Assembly (NCBI RefSeq): GCF_025947065.1
Contig: NZ_CP109994.1
Coordinates: 2,046,001-2,110,000, forward strand
Source: Flavobacterium sp. N1736
GTDB lineage: Bacteria; Bacteroidota; Bacteroidia; Flavobacteriales; Flavobacteriaceae
Direction of reading: 5' to 3'
DNA length: 64,000 bases
The notes beneath the pieces were generated by a model. The model saw nothing but the letters and a program-made list of their open reading frames with translations. It was not told the DNA's origin and did no database searches. How positions within the stretch are numbered: position 1 is the first letter of the stretch; every line of letters starts with the position of its first letter. This document shows, piece after piece, positions 9,808-19,900 of this stretch. A program made the translations under genes and the position numbers.

Positions 9808-9954
9808 TTATACCATTTGAGAAATGAGCAAAACTGTAATAAAGAAAACGATAGTAAATACCATTAAGTTAATGATACTATCCTTATTCTGTCTGGATTT
9901 ATTAGTTACATATTGTTTCGTAATCTCCTTGGTTCTGGTTCTATTTGCTTTCAT
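9808..9954 (-). CDS. Small single-span membrane protein
   Basis: This encodes 48 residues from the ATG at 9954: a basic N-terminal half (KANRTRTKEITKQY) followed by one membrane helix at about residues 28-46. The frame stays open upstream to 10035, but those codons read as non-protein-like, so the internal ATG is preferred. Its function is unknown. It ends 18 bp before the acetyltransferase start and could be its leader gene. Confidence 0.5.
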   Translation of the reverse strand: MKANRTRTKEITKQYVTNKSRQNKDSIINLMVFTIVFFITVLLISQMV

Positions 9955-10035
9955 ATTTTTTTTATTGTTTTCTACTCCATAAAAACAAACGATATGCCAA
10001 AGAAATTCAAAACGAATCAAAACACTGACTACCAA

Positions 10036-10322
10036 TAAAATACAAATAATAGTTATTATTTTACTTTCAAATTCCTATCAAAATGATACGATCAGGCATC
10101 CAAAATGAGAAGCATAACAGGCAACTTTATTAAAAACATTGAAAAACAAAAAACCTGCAAATCCTAAAATTTACAGGTTTTATTTATTTAAGATGATTTG
10201 TGCCTTTTCCTTATTTATGTATCGGCATTTAGTTTCATGATGAACAAAAGCTACTGAATTAAAACACAAAAAGGATATCTTTTCAGATACCCTTTTGTAT
10301 TTATATACTATTAAAAAAAAAA
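10036..10322. other. Intergenic region with two hairpins
   Basis: Hairpin 1 (about 10148-10180; arms AAAACCTG/CAGGTTTT) is a near copy of the terminator at 9063, including the flanking GAAAAACAAAAA. Hairpin 2 (about 10267-10295; AAAAGG-TATC/GATA-CCTTTT) is placed to terminate the OmpA-like gene on the minus strand. No gene is seen. Confidence 0.6.
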
Positions 10323-12272
10323 TTAATCTTTATTGTGAAATTGTATAATAAATTCTGAGCGTCTGTTTATTTCATGTTCACTATCTGAACATTTAACACC
10401 ATCAGCACAATTGTTCAGTAATTCAGTTTCTCCATATCCTTTTCCGGTAACGCGAGCAGGTCGAATTCCTTTACTCACTAAATACTTGATTGTTGCCTGT
10501 GCTCTTCTTTCAGAAAGTTTAAGATTATACTCATTATTTCCCTGACTGTCAGTATGTGACTTAACATCAATTGTACTTGTTGGATAATTTTTTAGAATTT
10601 TTACAATTTTATTCATTTCCACCATTGAAGACTTTTTAATTTTGGTACCATTAAGGTCAAAATAAATAGGTTTCACTACAATATTATCCCCATTGCTTAT
10701 GCTACCTGAACCATCCGCAGGGAATTTTGTTGCATTTGGATCAATTTTAAGGGTTTTATTAATAGTAACTACACCATTACTTCCTGATTTAGACGAAATT
10801 ACATCATTTGAGGAAATATAACCTGGTTTCTCATATTTTATAGTATGATCTCCAACCGGAATTTTAAGCATATATTCTCCCGCATTATCGGTATAAAATA
10901 TATCTACAACTCTGTTATCCTTATCATATACTGTAATCTTAACATCGGGTAAAGGATCCCCTGTTGTCGCATCAAATGTTTTACCAATAACGGTAACTGT
11001 TTTATCAATCTCTTTTACAGGTTGAAATTCTGTCAGACTGTAAATTTGATCGTTCTTGCTTCTGTTAGACGAGAAAAAACCTTTCTTTTCATCATTGATT
11101 ACAAAACCAAAATCATCATCTCCGGAATTAATAGGTTCTCCTACATTAGTAACCGAATAGCTATTGTCATTATTTTTTACAGTAGCAAAAACATCCAGAC
11201 CACCAAGTCCGGGTTGTCCGTCTGATGAAAAGTACAATTGTCCCGATTTAGTTATAAAAGGAAAAGTTTCTCTGCCAATAGTATTAATCGATGGACCTAA
11301 ATTTCTTGGTTCCCCAAAAGTGCCATCTATTTTAATTTCGACTTCATATAGATCTGTCTGACCTAAAGATCCTGGTCTGTCTGATGCAAAAATCATTTTT
11401 CTATCATCAGGTGTTAAAGCAGGATGTGCATTTGAATACGAATCATTATTAATAGACAAATCTTCTATTTTATCCCAAACACCGTCAACAAGAGTTGCTC
11501 TGTAAATTCTAAGATGGTTTATATTCGATTTATCAGATTTAAGTTTGTTTCCTTTTATATTACTTCTGGTAAAAAACATAAATTTTCCATCACTTGTAAT
11601 TACAGGTGTTGATTGATGATATACCGAATTAATTTTTCCGGTTAATTTTTTTGGATCTATCAGATCTCCATTTGAAATGGTTGCTTCGTAAAGCTTAAAA
11701 TATGGTTTACCTGTCCAGGCATCTCTGTATTTTTTTCCAATAGTATCTCGTGCCGAAGTAAAAATTACATGGTCATTATTAAAAAATGCAGTTCCGTAAT
11801 CCGGCATGTTAGAATTAGCCGTTACTGGTTTAATAGCGTATCTGTTAGATTGATCTTGTATATCCTTTAGATAATCTATACTCGAATTTAACGATTCATT
11901 TCCTTTTTTTAAATTTAGCTGCTTAATAAATCTAGTGGCTTCACTATATCGTTTTACTGATTTTAACGATTGTGAATATCTAAATAACTGACCACTGGTA
12001 AAAGCATACTCATCTTCTAACTTATCAGCATAATCATATGCTTTAACCGCATTTTCATAATCTCCGTTAAAATAGTATGAATCTCCAAGTTTTGCATATA
12101 CTGCAGCAGACCCAAATTTATTTTCAACCAAAGTATTAAACAGATTATCTGCGTTTACAGATGCATATGCTTTTTGATCGAATTCTTTTTCGGCCTTATC
12201 AACTAATTTAGTCTGCGAATATGTTGTATGCAGACCAAATAAAACTATCCAAAGTAGTAAATATTTTTTCAT
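10323..12272 (-). CDS. OmpA-family protein with TPR and PD40 propeller (T9SS-linked)
   Basis: This encodes 649 residues from the ATG at 12272. An in-frame ATG at 12290 exists, but the internal one gives a proper signal peptide (MKKYLLL...TYSQ). The order is: TPR-like repeats (about 20-140), a PD40/WD40-like beta-propeller (about 170-420; SPV-like STPVITSDGKFMFFTRS and HPALTPDDRKMIFASDR), a carboxypeptidase-regulatory-like beta-sandwich (about 430-515) and a C-terminal OmpA peptidoglycan-binding domain (about 535-649; SHTDSQGNNEYN, LSERRAQA, GYGETE). It follows the PorP/SprF gene with a gap of about 21 bp. In Flavobacteriia such OmpA proteins accompany PorP/SprF-like proteins and type B T9SS substrates, probably anchoring them to peptidoglycan. 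Confidence 0.9.
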   Translation of the reverse strand: MKKYLLLWIVLFGLHTTYSQTKLVDKAEKEFDQKAYASVNADNLFNTLVENKFGSAAVYAKLGDSYYFNGDYENAVKAYDYADKLEDEYAFTSGQLFRYSQSLKSVKRYSEATRFIKQLNLKKGNESLNSSIDYLKDIQDQSNRYAIKPVTANSNMPDYGTAFFNNDHVIFTSARDTIGKKYRDAWTGKPYFKLYEATISNGDLIDPKKLTGKINSVYHQSTPVITSDGKFMFFTRSNIKGNKLKSDKSNINHLRIYRATLVDGVWDKIEDLSINNDSYSNAHPALTPDDRKMIFASDRPGSLGQTDLYEVEIKIDGTFGEPRNLGPSINTIGRETFPFITKSGQLYFSSDGQPGLGGLDVFATVKNNDNSYSVTNVGEPINSGDDDFGFVINDEKKGFFSSNRSKNDQIYSLTEFQPVKEIDKTVTVIGKTFDATTGDPLPDVKITVYDKDNRVVDIFYTDNAGEYMLKIPVGDHTIKYEKPGYISSNDVISSKSGSNGVVTINKTLKIDPNATKFPADGSGSISNGDNIVVKPIYFDLNGTKIKKSSMVEMNKIVKILKNYPTSTIDVKSHTDSQGNNEYNLKLSERRAQATIKYLVSKGIRPARVTGKGYGETELLNNCADGVKCSDSEHEINRRSEFIIQFHNKD

Positions 12273-12293
12273 AAGTAATTGTGACATCATTAA

Positions 12294-13208
12294 TTAAAAG
12301 AATCTTGGATTAATCAATTGTTTACCTGATTTTGTAAACAGATCAAACCTTAGAAAAAACTCATGAGAACCCGAGTTATAATTTGACAGCCTGGTTGTTT
12401 CGTAATCGTATCCGTATCCAATCTGGATCGCATCTGTTAACTGAAAACCAGCCATTGCACTAACACCGGCATCTAAACGATAAGCCGCTCCAAGTGTAAA
12501 CTTGTCATTAATCAGGAAATTTCCAGATAAATCCAGCGATATAGGTGCTCCGGATACAAATTTTGCCAATACAGCCGGCTTAAATCGTAAATATGGATTA
12601 ATGTCAAAAACATATCCTGCGATACCATAAAAATGTGCTTTAGAAGAATATACAGAAGCGGCTACATTATCATCATGACTTGTTTGTAATAATTTAGGCG
12701 AAGATAATCCCGCATACCAATTATACGAATGCACATATACACCAGCTCCTACATTAGGAGATAACATAGACTCTCTTCCTGTTAGATAAGCATCCTGATT
12801 TTCAACATTTAATTTTGAATAATCTATTACTAAATTTTCAATACCTCCCGAAATTCCAAAAGAAAACTTCAGTTCGTTATCTGTTTCAATTGTATAGGCA
12901 TAATTAAGCATTGCACCTAAATTTTTTGTTGGTCCAATCTCATCGTTAACAATGTTTAAACCTATACCATTACCATGATATCCTAACGGGCTCTGAATAG
13001 AGAAATTCATTGTTTTTGGAGCTCCATCTAATCCTACCCATTGCGTTCTGTATAAAGCCATTGCACTTACTACCTCTCTTGAACCGGTATAACCAGGGTT
13101 AAATGTCATCGTATTATACATATATTGTGTATACTGGGATTGTTGCTGTGCTGATGCGCTACAAACTCCAAGCAACATTATGACTGTTATGTAAAAAATA
13201 TTTTTCAT
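12294..13208 (-). CDS. PorP/SprF-family type IX secretion outer-membrane protein
   Basis: This encodes 304 residues with a signal peptide (ends ASAQ). The family start QYTQYMYNTMTFNPGYTGS is followed by SAMALYRTQWVGLDGAPKT and GLNIVNDEIGP. It is an outer-membrane beta-barrel ending in an aromatic residue. PorP/SprF proteins are needed for secretion or attachment of their partner type B substrates; here the partner would be the upstream 445-residue protein. It is the middle gene of a three-gene operon (38 bp after the upstream stop, about 21 bp before the OmpA gene start). Confidence 0.93.
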   Translation of the reverse strand: MKNIFYITVIMLLGVCSASAQQQSQYTQYMYNTMTFNPGYTGSREVVSAMALYRTQWVGLDGAPKTMNFSIQSPLGYHGNGIGLNIVNDEIGPTKNLGAMLNYAYTIETDNELKFSFGISGGIENLVIDYSKLNVENQDAYLTGRESMLSPNVGAGVYVHSYNWYAGLSSPKLLQTSHDDNVAASVYSSKAHFYGIAGYVFDINPYLRFKPAVLAKFVSGAPISLDLSGNFLINDKFTLGAAYRLDAGVSAMAGFQLTDAIQIGYGYDYETTRLSNYNSGSHEFFLRFDLFTKSGKQLINPRFF

Positions 13209-13246
13209 TAGCTGTTCTTATTTTTTTATTCCTTAATTTTTATTTT

Positions 13247-14584
13247 TTATTGATTATTTACATATAAATAACCTGATTTCTCCATTCCATTCCCGTCTTT
13301 ATTATATCTCAGGATATAGAAATAAGTTCCGGTTGGTAGTTTTTCTCCTCTTTTTATTGTGGCGCGTCCATCAGAATATCCTGTAAACATATTGTCACTT
13401 TCATTATATCCTTTGGTATCATACACTTTTACACCCCAACGGTTGTATATTTCAACTGTATTATCCGGATAGCTATTAATTCCTGCAATATGAAAAGTGT
13501 CATTAAGACCATCTCCGTTTGGCGAAATAGCGTTGTAAACTATTATTTCATCTTTACGTGGTTCAATTGATTTCTTAACAATTCCTATTGTGAAAAATCC
13601 ATATCCTGTTACTTCACCCATAATAAGGTTTGAATAATTAGTGCCGGATATGTTTTCAGCAATTCCGCCTTCGCTTACCCATTTTTCACCATCCCAGCGA
13701 ACTATTGCCAGTTGTTCATCGGCATTTAGATTACTAAAATCATTTGGTGTTGTTGCATCATTCAGAGTAAGACCCAAAATAATTTTATCTGGTCCGCTCT
13801 CCTGAGTTACCTGCCAGTATTCTGCATTGTTTACTTTAAGTACAGCAACATCTTTCTTGTCTGCCGGAAGAAACTCATTGTTTGTTTTTCTTAAAAAATA
13901 TTGAGATATATAGGTGTTCTCTCCTAATGAAGAGTCTGCAATATTAGGTCTGTAAAAAAATAGCTTTTCTTCATTACCATCACCAACAGGAAATTCAAAC
14001 CTGGCATTACCTTTTTTTGCTACCTTTCCGTCAACAAAGCTTTGATTTCCTGCATTTTCATGCAGTGCATTTTCACCAAAAATTACCAGAGCATCTTCGT
14101 GAAGAGCATTAATAACCCCGTTTTTAAAAGAAACCATTCCAGCCGCATTAATGTTAGTTTGCAACAAAAAAGGCATTTGTTTTTTATCAATACTATTATC
14201 AAAAACTAAATTTTGAAACTCCGACAATCCATCTCCGTTAATTAACTGAGGTTTGAAAACTTTTGAAGAATCCTTGTCCCTAAAAAAAGTTGTTCCTTTA
14301 TAATCGGGATCGAAACCAACTATACCTTTGTTAAGCCAGTTTTTAAAAATAGAAACCTGCCCGTCATTTATAAAAACGCCAGATTCTTCATTTTCATAAT
14401 CTTCATAAATATACATCTCGGTACCAGCCTTTACCCGAATTTCTCCTTCATTATTAAACTGGGCGTGCCCTGTTTGACAAATCAATAAAATCATCAGGCA
14501 ACTGAACATGCCCCCTGAACTTTTGCCGCGTGACAAAACGGGTCTTAATTTATTTATTACTTTATAAGAGTCATTTTTTTTCAT
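13247..14584 (-). CDS. T9SS type B (gliding-motility C-terminal domain) secreted protein
   Basis: This encodes 445 residues. An unusually long N-terminal basic region precedes the hydrophobic signal segment (about 26-41, ending GHAQ). The middle is a beta-rich domain of unknown role. The last 90 residues are a CHU_C/gliding-motility-associated sorting domain: NAISPNGDGLNDTFHI, VEIYNRWGVKVYD, PTGTYFYILRY. Such domains direct export by the type IX system and surface attachment with help from PorP/SprF proteins, which is exactly the next gene. It is probably the first gene of the operon; a TAnnTTTG element lies 46 bp upstream. Confidence 0.9.
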   Translation of the reverse strand: MKKNDSYKVINKLRPVLSRGKSSGGMFSCLMILLICQTGHAQFNNEGEIRVKAGTEMYIYEDYENEESGVFINDGQVSIFKNWLNKGIVGFDPDYKGTTFFRDKDSSKVFKPQLINGDGLSEFQNLVFDNSIDKKQMPFLLQTNINAAGMVSFKNGVINALHEDALVIFGENALHENAGNQSFVDGKVAKKGNARFEFPVGDGNEEKLFFYRPNIADSSLGENTYISQYFLRKTNNEFLPADKKDVAVLKVNNAEYWQVTQESGPDKIILGLTLNDATTPNDFSNLNADEQLAIVRWDGEKWVSEGGIAENISGTNYSNLIMGEVTGYGFFTIGIVKKSIEPRKDEIIVYNAISPNGDGLNDTFHIAGINSYPDNTVEIYNRWGVKVYDTKGYNESDNMFTGYSDGRATIKRGEKLPTGTYFYILRYNKDGNGMEKSGYLYVNNQ

Positions 14585-14629
14585 ACATCTTAGTTATATA
14601 GGTTATACAATCGTACCTTATTTAAGATG

Positions 14630-14637
14630 CAAAAGTA
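14630..14637 (-). promoter_or_regulatory. Candidate -7 element of the T9SS cassette
   Basis: On the minus strand this reads TACTTTTG, matching the Bacteroidota -7 consensus TAnnTTTG, 46 bp before the start of the type B protein gene. No TTG is found at the usual -33 spacing, so support is partial. Confidence 0.4.
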
Positions 14638-15375
14638 AATCCATAACAAAAGGTATTAAACCCGTAAAAGTTATCACTATATCAAAATAAGGTCAATACT
14701 TGATTTATAAACAACTAACAACCAAACCCTTGAAAAACTAAAGCGCTTTAACAGTACTTAATACTGGATTTTACCACGTTAAATACAGTATTTAATTCTC
14801 TTTAAATCAGGCTGAATAGGCGAATGCCCAAAGATTTTAATTACTTTTTGCACGCAATAAGATTTATGACTTTAAATAAAATGAAGCAGCAAAACCTGCT
14901 TTAAATAAGATAAAAGCAAAATAGTATCTCTATCTGTTAAATTCTTATTTTAAGTTACAGAATTATAATAAAAAGTAATTTACTATTGGGTTTACAGAAG
15001 AAGCTATTGCTCAATTTTTAACAATCAAAATACCTTTAAAGAAGTAGAATAAGAGAAGTTTCGAGGATTTTAATTTAATAATCTATCTGAGAATAACGTT
15101 TTTTTCTAAAATCAATTTCCGGTCTTCTGGTAAGTATGTGAAATAATAATTGTATAGATTCTTTTTATTTGCTTAAGGAACTAAACAAAAAATGAGGGAA
15201 TATGTATTCCCTCATTAAAAAAAACAAATCATTAATGCCTAACCAAAGCAAATAAAAATAATGGCAAATATCAATTTAAAAAAATGCGTTTATGATCCGA
15301 ATAAGTCCAGTTTATTTCAAAATAAGGTATTTTATTTATGATGTACTGTAATATTCTTTACTGTCTATGGTTTGT
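14638..15375. other. Long gene-free stretch
   Basis: About 740 bp of AT-rich DNA between the T9SS cassette and the thioredoxin-like gene. Apart from the terminator hairpin at 15191-15216, I see no open frame of credible composition and no RNA gene. It may hold distal regulatory sites. Confidence 0.5.
15191..15216 (-). terminator. Terminator of the thioredoxin-like gene
   Basis: A perfect palindrome, AATGAGGGAATA / TATTCCCTCATT, is followed on the minus strand by a T run. It lies 160 bp after the stop of the thioredoxin-like gene. Confidence 0.7.
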
Positions 15376-16677
15376 TTATTGTAAAACTCCTGCCTCGGCT
15401 AAGGTTGCGTAACGGCCTGTGATTTTACCTTTTTCGTCGATAACAAAAAAGGTTGGGGTTCCTATGATGCCGTAGTTGATAAAATTTGGGCCTTTAAATC
15501 CTTTATAGTCACATAACTGATCTTTCCAGGGAAACACGTGACCGTGACCGTCACCGGCATTTTTTGTTAAATCTGCAGCAACGGTAATTACTTCGAAACC
15601 ATTTTTTGTAACTACATCGTAATTACCCAATAACGAATGCATTTCGTTTTCGCAATTGTTGCATCCTGATTCGAAAAAGAATAATAGGGTTTTATTTTTA
15701 ATCGTTTTTTTACCTGTTGCAGTTTGCAAAACCGGAGCTATAGAACCGGCACCAAGATCATTCATGGCACTTAACAAATTATTACCCGGATTTAGTACTC
15801 TGCCGGATTTTGCTGCATATGCGCCTAATTCTGTTACCAGATAATCTTTTCCGGCTTTGGCGAATACACCCACCATTTTTTCTGCAAAAGCAGTGTACAC
15901 CGTATTGCTTTTTATACGCGATAAAATTACTTTGGCATCCTCAAACAATACTGCATCGTCTTTTACGGCATATTGCTGCATTTGTACCCAGTTTTGTATT
16001 ACGGGACTCCATAAATTACTGGTGTATAAGGCATCTATATCGAGGGTGTTGCGAATGTAGGGACTAAACTGCTTAATTAAATCTTCTTCGCTCATATCTG
16101 GGGTATTGCCTGTATGCATTAAAAAATTGAGCATTTCGCGTACGCGCGCTGCATATAGCGGGCTATTTTGTACCAGGGTTTGCTGTATGGCAAACTGGCT
16201 GTTCAGGTTTGCTTTTTCTTTCTCAAAAACGATATATAACGGTTCTTGTGGCTGATAAACCTGCAAAACTGCCTTGGCAATACCCATTTTATCGAGTATG
16301 CTTTTTTGCTGCTGCGCTGCTTTTATAAAATCATTCTCAGGCGAGTTGGTGATTTTTACATTCTCTGCTGTAAACTGCTCTGCTGTACTGCTTACGGCAA
16401 TGTTCTCGTTGTTTACAATAAACTCTATATTTTGAGTTTTAGCAACAGTAAACTGTGCAAGACCCTTATACCCCTTGTATGCTTTAGGAAGTACCAATGC
16501 AGCAGTACCGGTCTTGGTAAGCATACCTTTTGCTATAGTATCTCTTTTATCTCCTTGTGTAAGCGCATAGCTGTATTCTTTACCTGCATAGTGCGGTAAA
16601 CTTATTTGCACGGTTTGTGCCTGTAGTGCGGTTACACTAAAAATAACCATGACACTTATATATAATTTTCTTTTCAT
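15376..16677 (-). CDS. Periplasmic thioredoxin-like (TlpA-type) protein
   Basis: This encodes 433 residues with a cleavable signal peptide (MKRKLYISVM...LQAQ) and no lipobox. The N-terminal 300 residues form a beta-rich then helical region as found in Bacteroidota TlpA-like proteins. The C-terminal thioredoxin fold carries the redox pair C339-N-N-C342 (ESGCNNCENE) and the cis-proline segment GTPTFFVIDEKG. It probably reduces or isomerises disulfides of exported proteins. It follows the Ig/FISUMP surface protein on the same strand after a 272-bp gap; that neighbour has many Cys residues, so it may be a client. The gap contains a stem-loop at about 16768-16804, so co-transcription is uncertain. 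Confidence 0.85.
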   Translation of the reverse strand: MKRKLYISVMVIFSVTALQAQTVQISLPHYAGKEYSYALTQGDKRDTIAKGMLTKTGTAALVLPKAYKGYKGLAQFTVAKTQNIEFIVNNENIAVSSTAEQFTAENVKITNSPENDFIKAAQQQKSILDKMGIAKAVLQVYQPQEPLYIVFEKEKANLNSQFAIQQTLVQNSPLYAARVREMLNFLMHTGNTPDMSEEDLIKQFSPYIRNTLDIDALYTSNLWSPVIQNWVQMQQYAVKDDAVLFEDAKVILSRIKSNTVYTAFAEKMVGVFAKAGKDYLVTELGAYAAKSGRVLNPGNNLLSAMNDLGAGSIAPVLQTATGKKTIKNKTLLFFFESGCNNCENEMHSLLGNYDVVTKNGFEVITVAADLTKNAGDGHGHVFPWKDQLCDYKGFKGPNFINYGIIGTPTFFVIDEKGKITGRYATLAEAGVLQ

Positions 16678-16949
16678 ATTATGTATTTTTTAGATGTTAC
16701 CCATTGATTTTAAGCAAGATAGTAAAAAATAAAAGTAATCTGACATCGTAATGCTTTAAAATGCCCAACGCTTCTCCTTTCTGCAGGATAGCAGAAATGA
16801 AAAGCGGAGGGCTTATTTTTATGTATAATTAATCTGTCTTAAAAATAGCTTTGCTACTTTTTTTTTAACCTTACTGTTCAATTCCTGAAGTAAAAACAAA
16901 CTTCCTTCAGGACTAAAATCCTAAACAGAATTATTTATTAATTATTTTT

Positions 16950-19900
16950 TTATTCGGCAATACATCGAACGCTGCTACCAGACCTAGCGTCAGTTCCATA
17001 TATCCCCATCCCATACTGAATATCACCTACTACAAGTACTTGCCCATTAGCAGCTAGATACCTTCCCTCAACTCCAACATAAGCCCTACTACCAAGATAT
17101 GATATATAACCTACTAAAGGTAAAAATAAAGAGCCTATTTTTACACCCTTATCATAAGTTGATGCAGAACCTGAACCTACTCTACTAGAGCTATTATTAT
17201 CTAGCACTCCTTTCCATTCATTCACCGTAGGTACACGAAATCCAGTTGGACATGGATCAGTACTAGTTTTAATTCCATTAGCACCCCATGTTGAATCTAT
17301 AGAACCTACTGGTGCTAGATAATCAAATATATTTGCTCTTGGCTCTTTTAGACCATACTGGTAATAATTACCAAGTATACCTAAAGCACCAACAAATGGA
17401 TCCAGGGATACATCGGCACCAAGATTATGGCACAGAAAGTTTTTCCAGACTGTAGGGCTAATCATCGCACCACAACAAGAACAGTCTTTTATTGATGCTT
17501 TTAGTTTAACCTGTACATCTGTTCCGGAACCATCTGCTTTATTATTGTAAACCGCATAAATCGTAACCGATAAGGCACTAGCATCTGTTTTACCGTATGC
17601 TGCTCCTGTACCGGCTGCACCACCGGAGCTTAACGTAGATTTGTATATTAATGTAGTAGTAACAGCTCCAGATACATTAAGGGCATCTTCTTTACCACTA
17701 GCCGTCATAGACTGTACAATATTTCCTGTAAGTGACTCTACATACATAAAACGAACTTTACTTACTGCCCCATATGGTGTAAAGGTGTATACTTGTGTAT
17801 TTACCGTAGAAAGCGCAAAATTAGCCTTATTAGATGTACGGGATACTAAAGTACCACAAGTCGCATTATCATTGCTTTCAGCAATATCAAAACAGGTTCT
17901 ACCATTTAATGTTCCTGATCCTGGAGGTATAGTATCCGGGCTAACCTGTGTTGTAATGGTAAATACCGGTGAAGCTGCTGTATAGCTGCCTACACAACCA
18001 TTGGTCACGATACAATATACATAACTGATACCTGGACCTGCCGGTTTATAAGAATAACTTGCTGTAGTAGCGCCGCTAATCATAGCACCACCAGATGTAC
18101 TGGCTGTAGTATTGCTATACCATTGGTAAGTTGGGCTAACCCCACCGCTAACCGATACAGATACAGGTGCACCTGCTCCTGATGTAATGGTTTGTACAAG
18201 CTCTGACTGTGCTGTAAGTACCGGAGTAGGACATGCGTTGTTTAAAACAACAGCCGCTATAAGCTCGATAGATTTACCACAAGCATTTACTGCGGTTACT
18301 TTTACCTCTACGGTAAGACCATCTGTACCTGACGCAGGAAGCTGTATTGTAACACTTGCTCCTGAACCAATAATAGCAGCGCCATTTGTTGCTGACCATG
18401 TATATGAAACTGCAGGACCAAACTCTATAGCAGTCTGCAAAGTAACATTGGCTCCAAAAGTAGCGGTAGCCGGTTTAGAGATCCATGACAATACCGGCAA
18501 GTTTGAAACCGTTGGGCTTATTACTTTGGTTGCCATAGTACTAGAACATCCTGTTGCATTGGTAATAGTAGCATAATACACTTCACCCGGTGTATTTACC
18601 GTGATAGTAGGTGTAGTAGCTGCCATTTTTACAGCGCCTTTGTACCATGTATAAGTATAAGTACCTGCAACTTGTGGTACAATTGTTAAATCTGTAGTAC
18701 CGTTACATAATACATTATTACCTGTAATGTCCGGTTGTGCCGGAGCTCCTGTAGTAACGATTTGTTTTTCGGTAGAGTTTATTTCTGCAGGACAAACTGC
18801 CCCTGTATTATCTGTAGCCACAAGGCTTAATAAAATAGTAGTTTGTGATGCTGGTATTGCAAAAGGATTACTGCTTATTGCTTCAGCACCGTTATACCAG
18901 GTATAAGTTACACCATTTTGTTTGTTGGCAACACTTAAATCTAAACTTCCGCCTTTACAAAAAGCTGTAAAACTATTTAATGGCTGACCGTTTACCAGGG
19001 CATCATTTGCATTAAGGCTTACTTGTCCTGTTACTGCACTTTTTGATACCACTATATAATTAGAAGCCTGAGAGAAACAGTTACCTTCTTTAATAGCTGC
19101 AAACCATGTTCCTACATCACCGGCAGCATTAAGTGTAATTACTGCTCCTGTTTTACTATCCTGAACCCCGTTATGAAACCATACTACATTTGCGTTGTTC
19201 CCCAAAGCCGTAAGCTTAACCGCATTAGTACCACAAATAACACCATTGTTTGATGATAATATAGAGATACCTGCAGGAGCTGCCGTACTTGATTCTTTAA
19301 CATTGCGCTCGTTGGCTATATTGGTATTACAACCTACTGCACCCATAGATACATTGTATTTTCCTTTTTGTGTTGCCACAAAAAAAGATGTGCCACGCGA
19401 TACTTCGATACCGTTACGGGTCCAGATTAATTTATCCAGATTTGCTGTATTAGCAGGAACCGAAAGATATACTGCCCCACCGGAACACAAACTAAGATCG
19501 CTTGACGAAGGGCTTACCACAGGTACTGCGTACGTCATTGATGTACATTCTACTCCGTTTTGAGAGAATAAGAAATCTTTAAATGAATTATTACATGAAC
19601 TGCTAACACGTACTAATACAGAACGTGCATTTACAGAAGCATTCTCTGAAAAACCAACATTAAATTTACCGTTTTTAGTATCTACATTATACAACGAAGC
19701 ATATTCGCCTCCTGCTACAATGGTAAACATAAAAGGTCCGTTTGGACAATCCGGGTCTGTAATGCTAAATTCCTGCGCACATCCTGTACCATCTGTTGCT
19801 ACTGTAAGACATGCTGCCGGACTAATCGTAATTTGAGAAGTACCTTCGCACAAGCTCACCCAACGGCCGCCGTTCCAATACTCAACACAGTTTACCGTTT

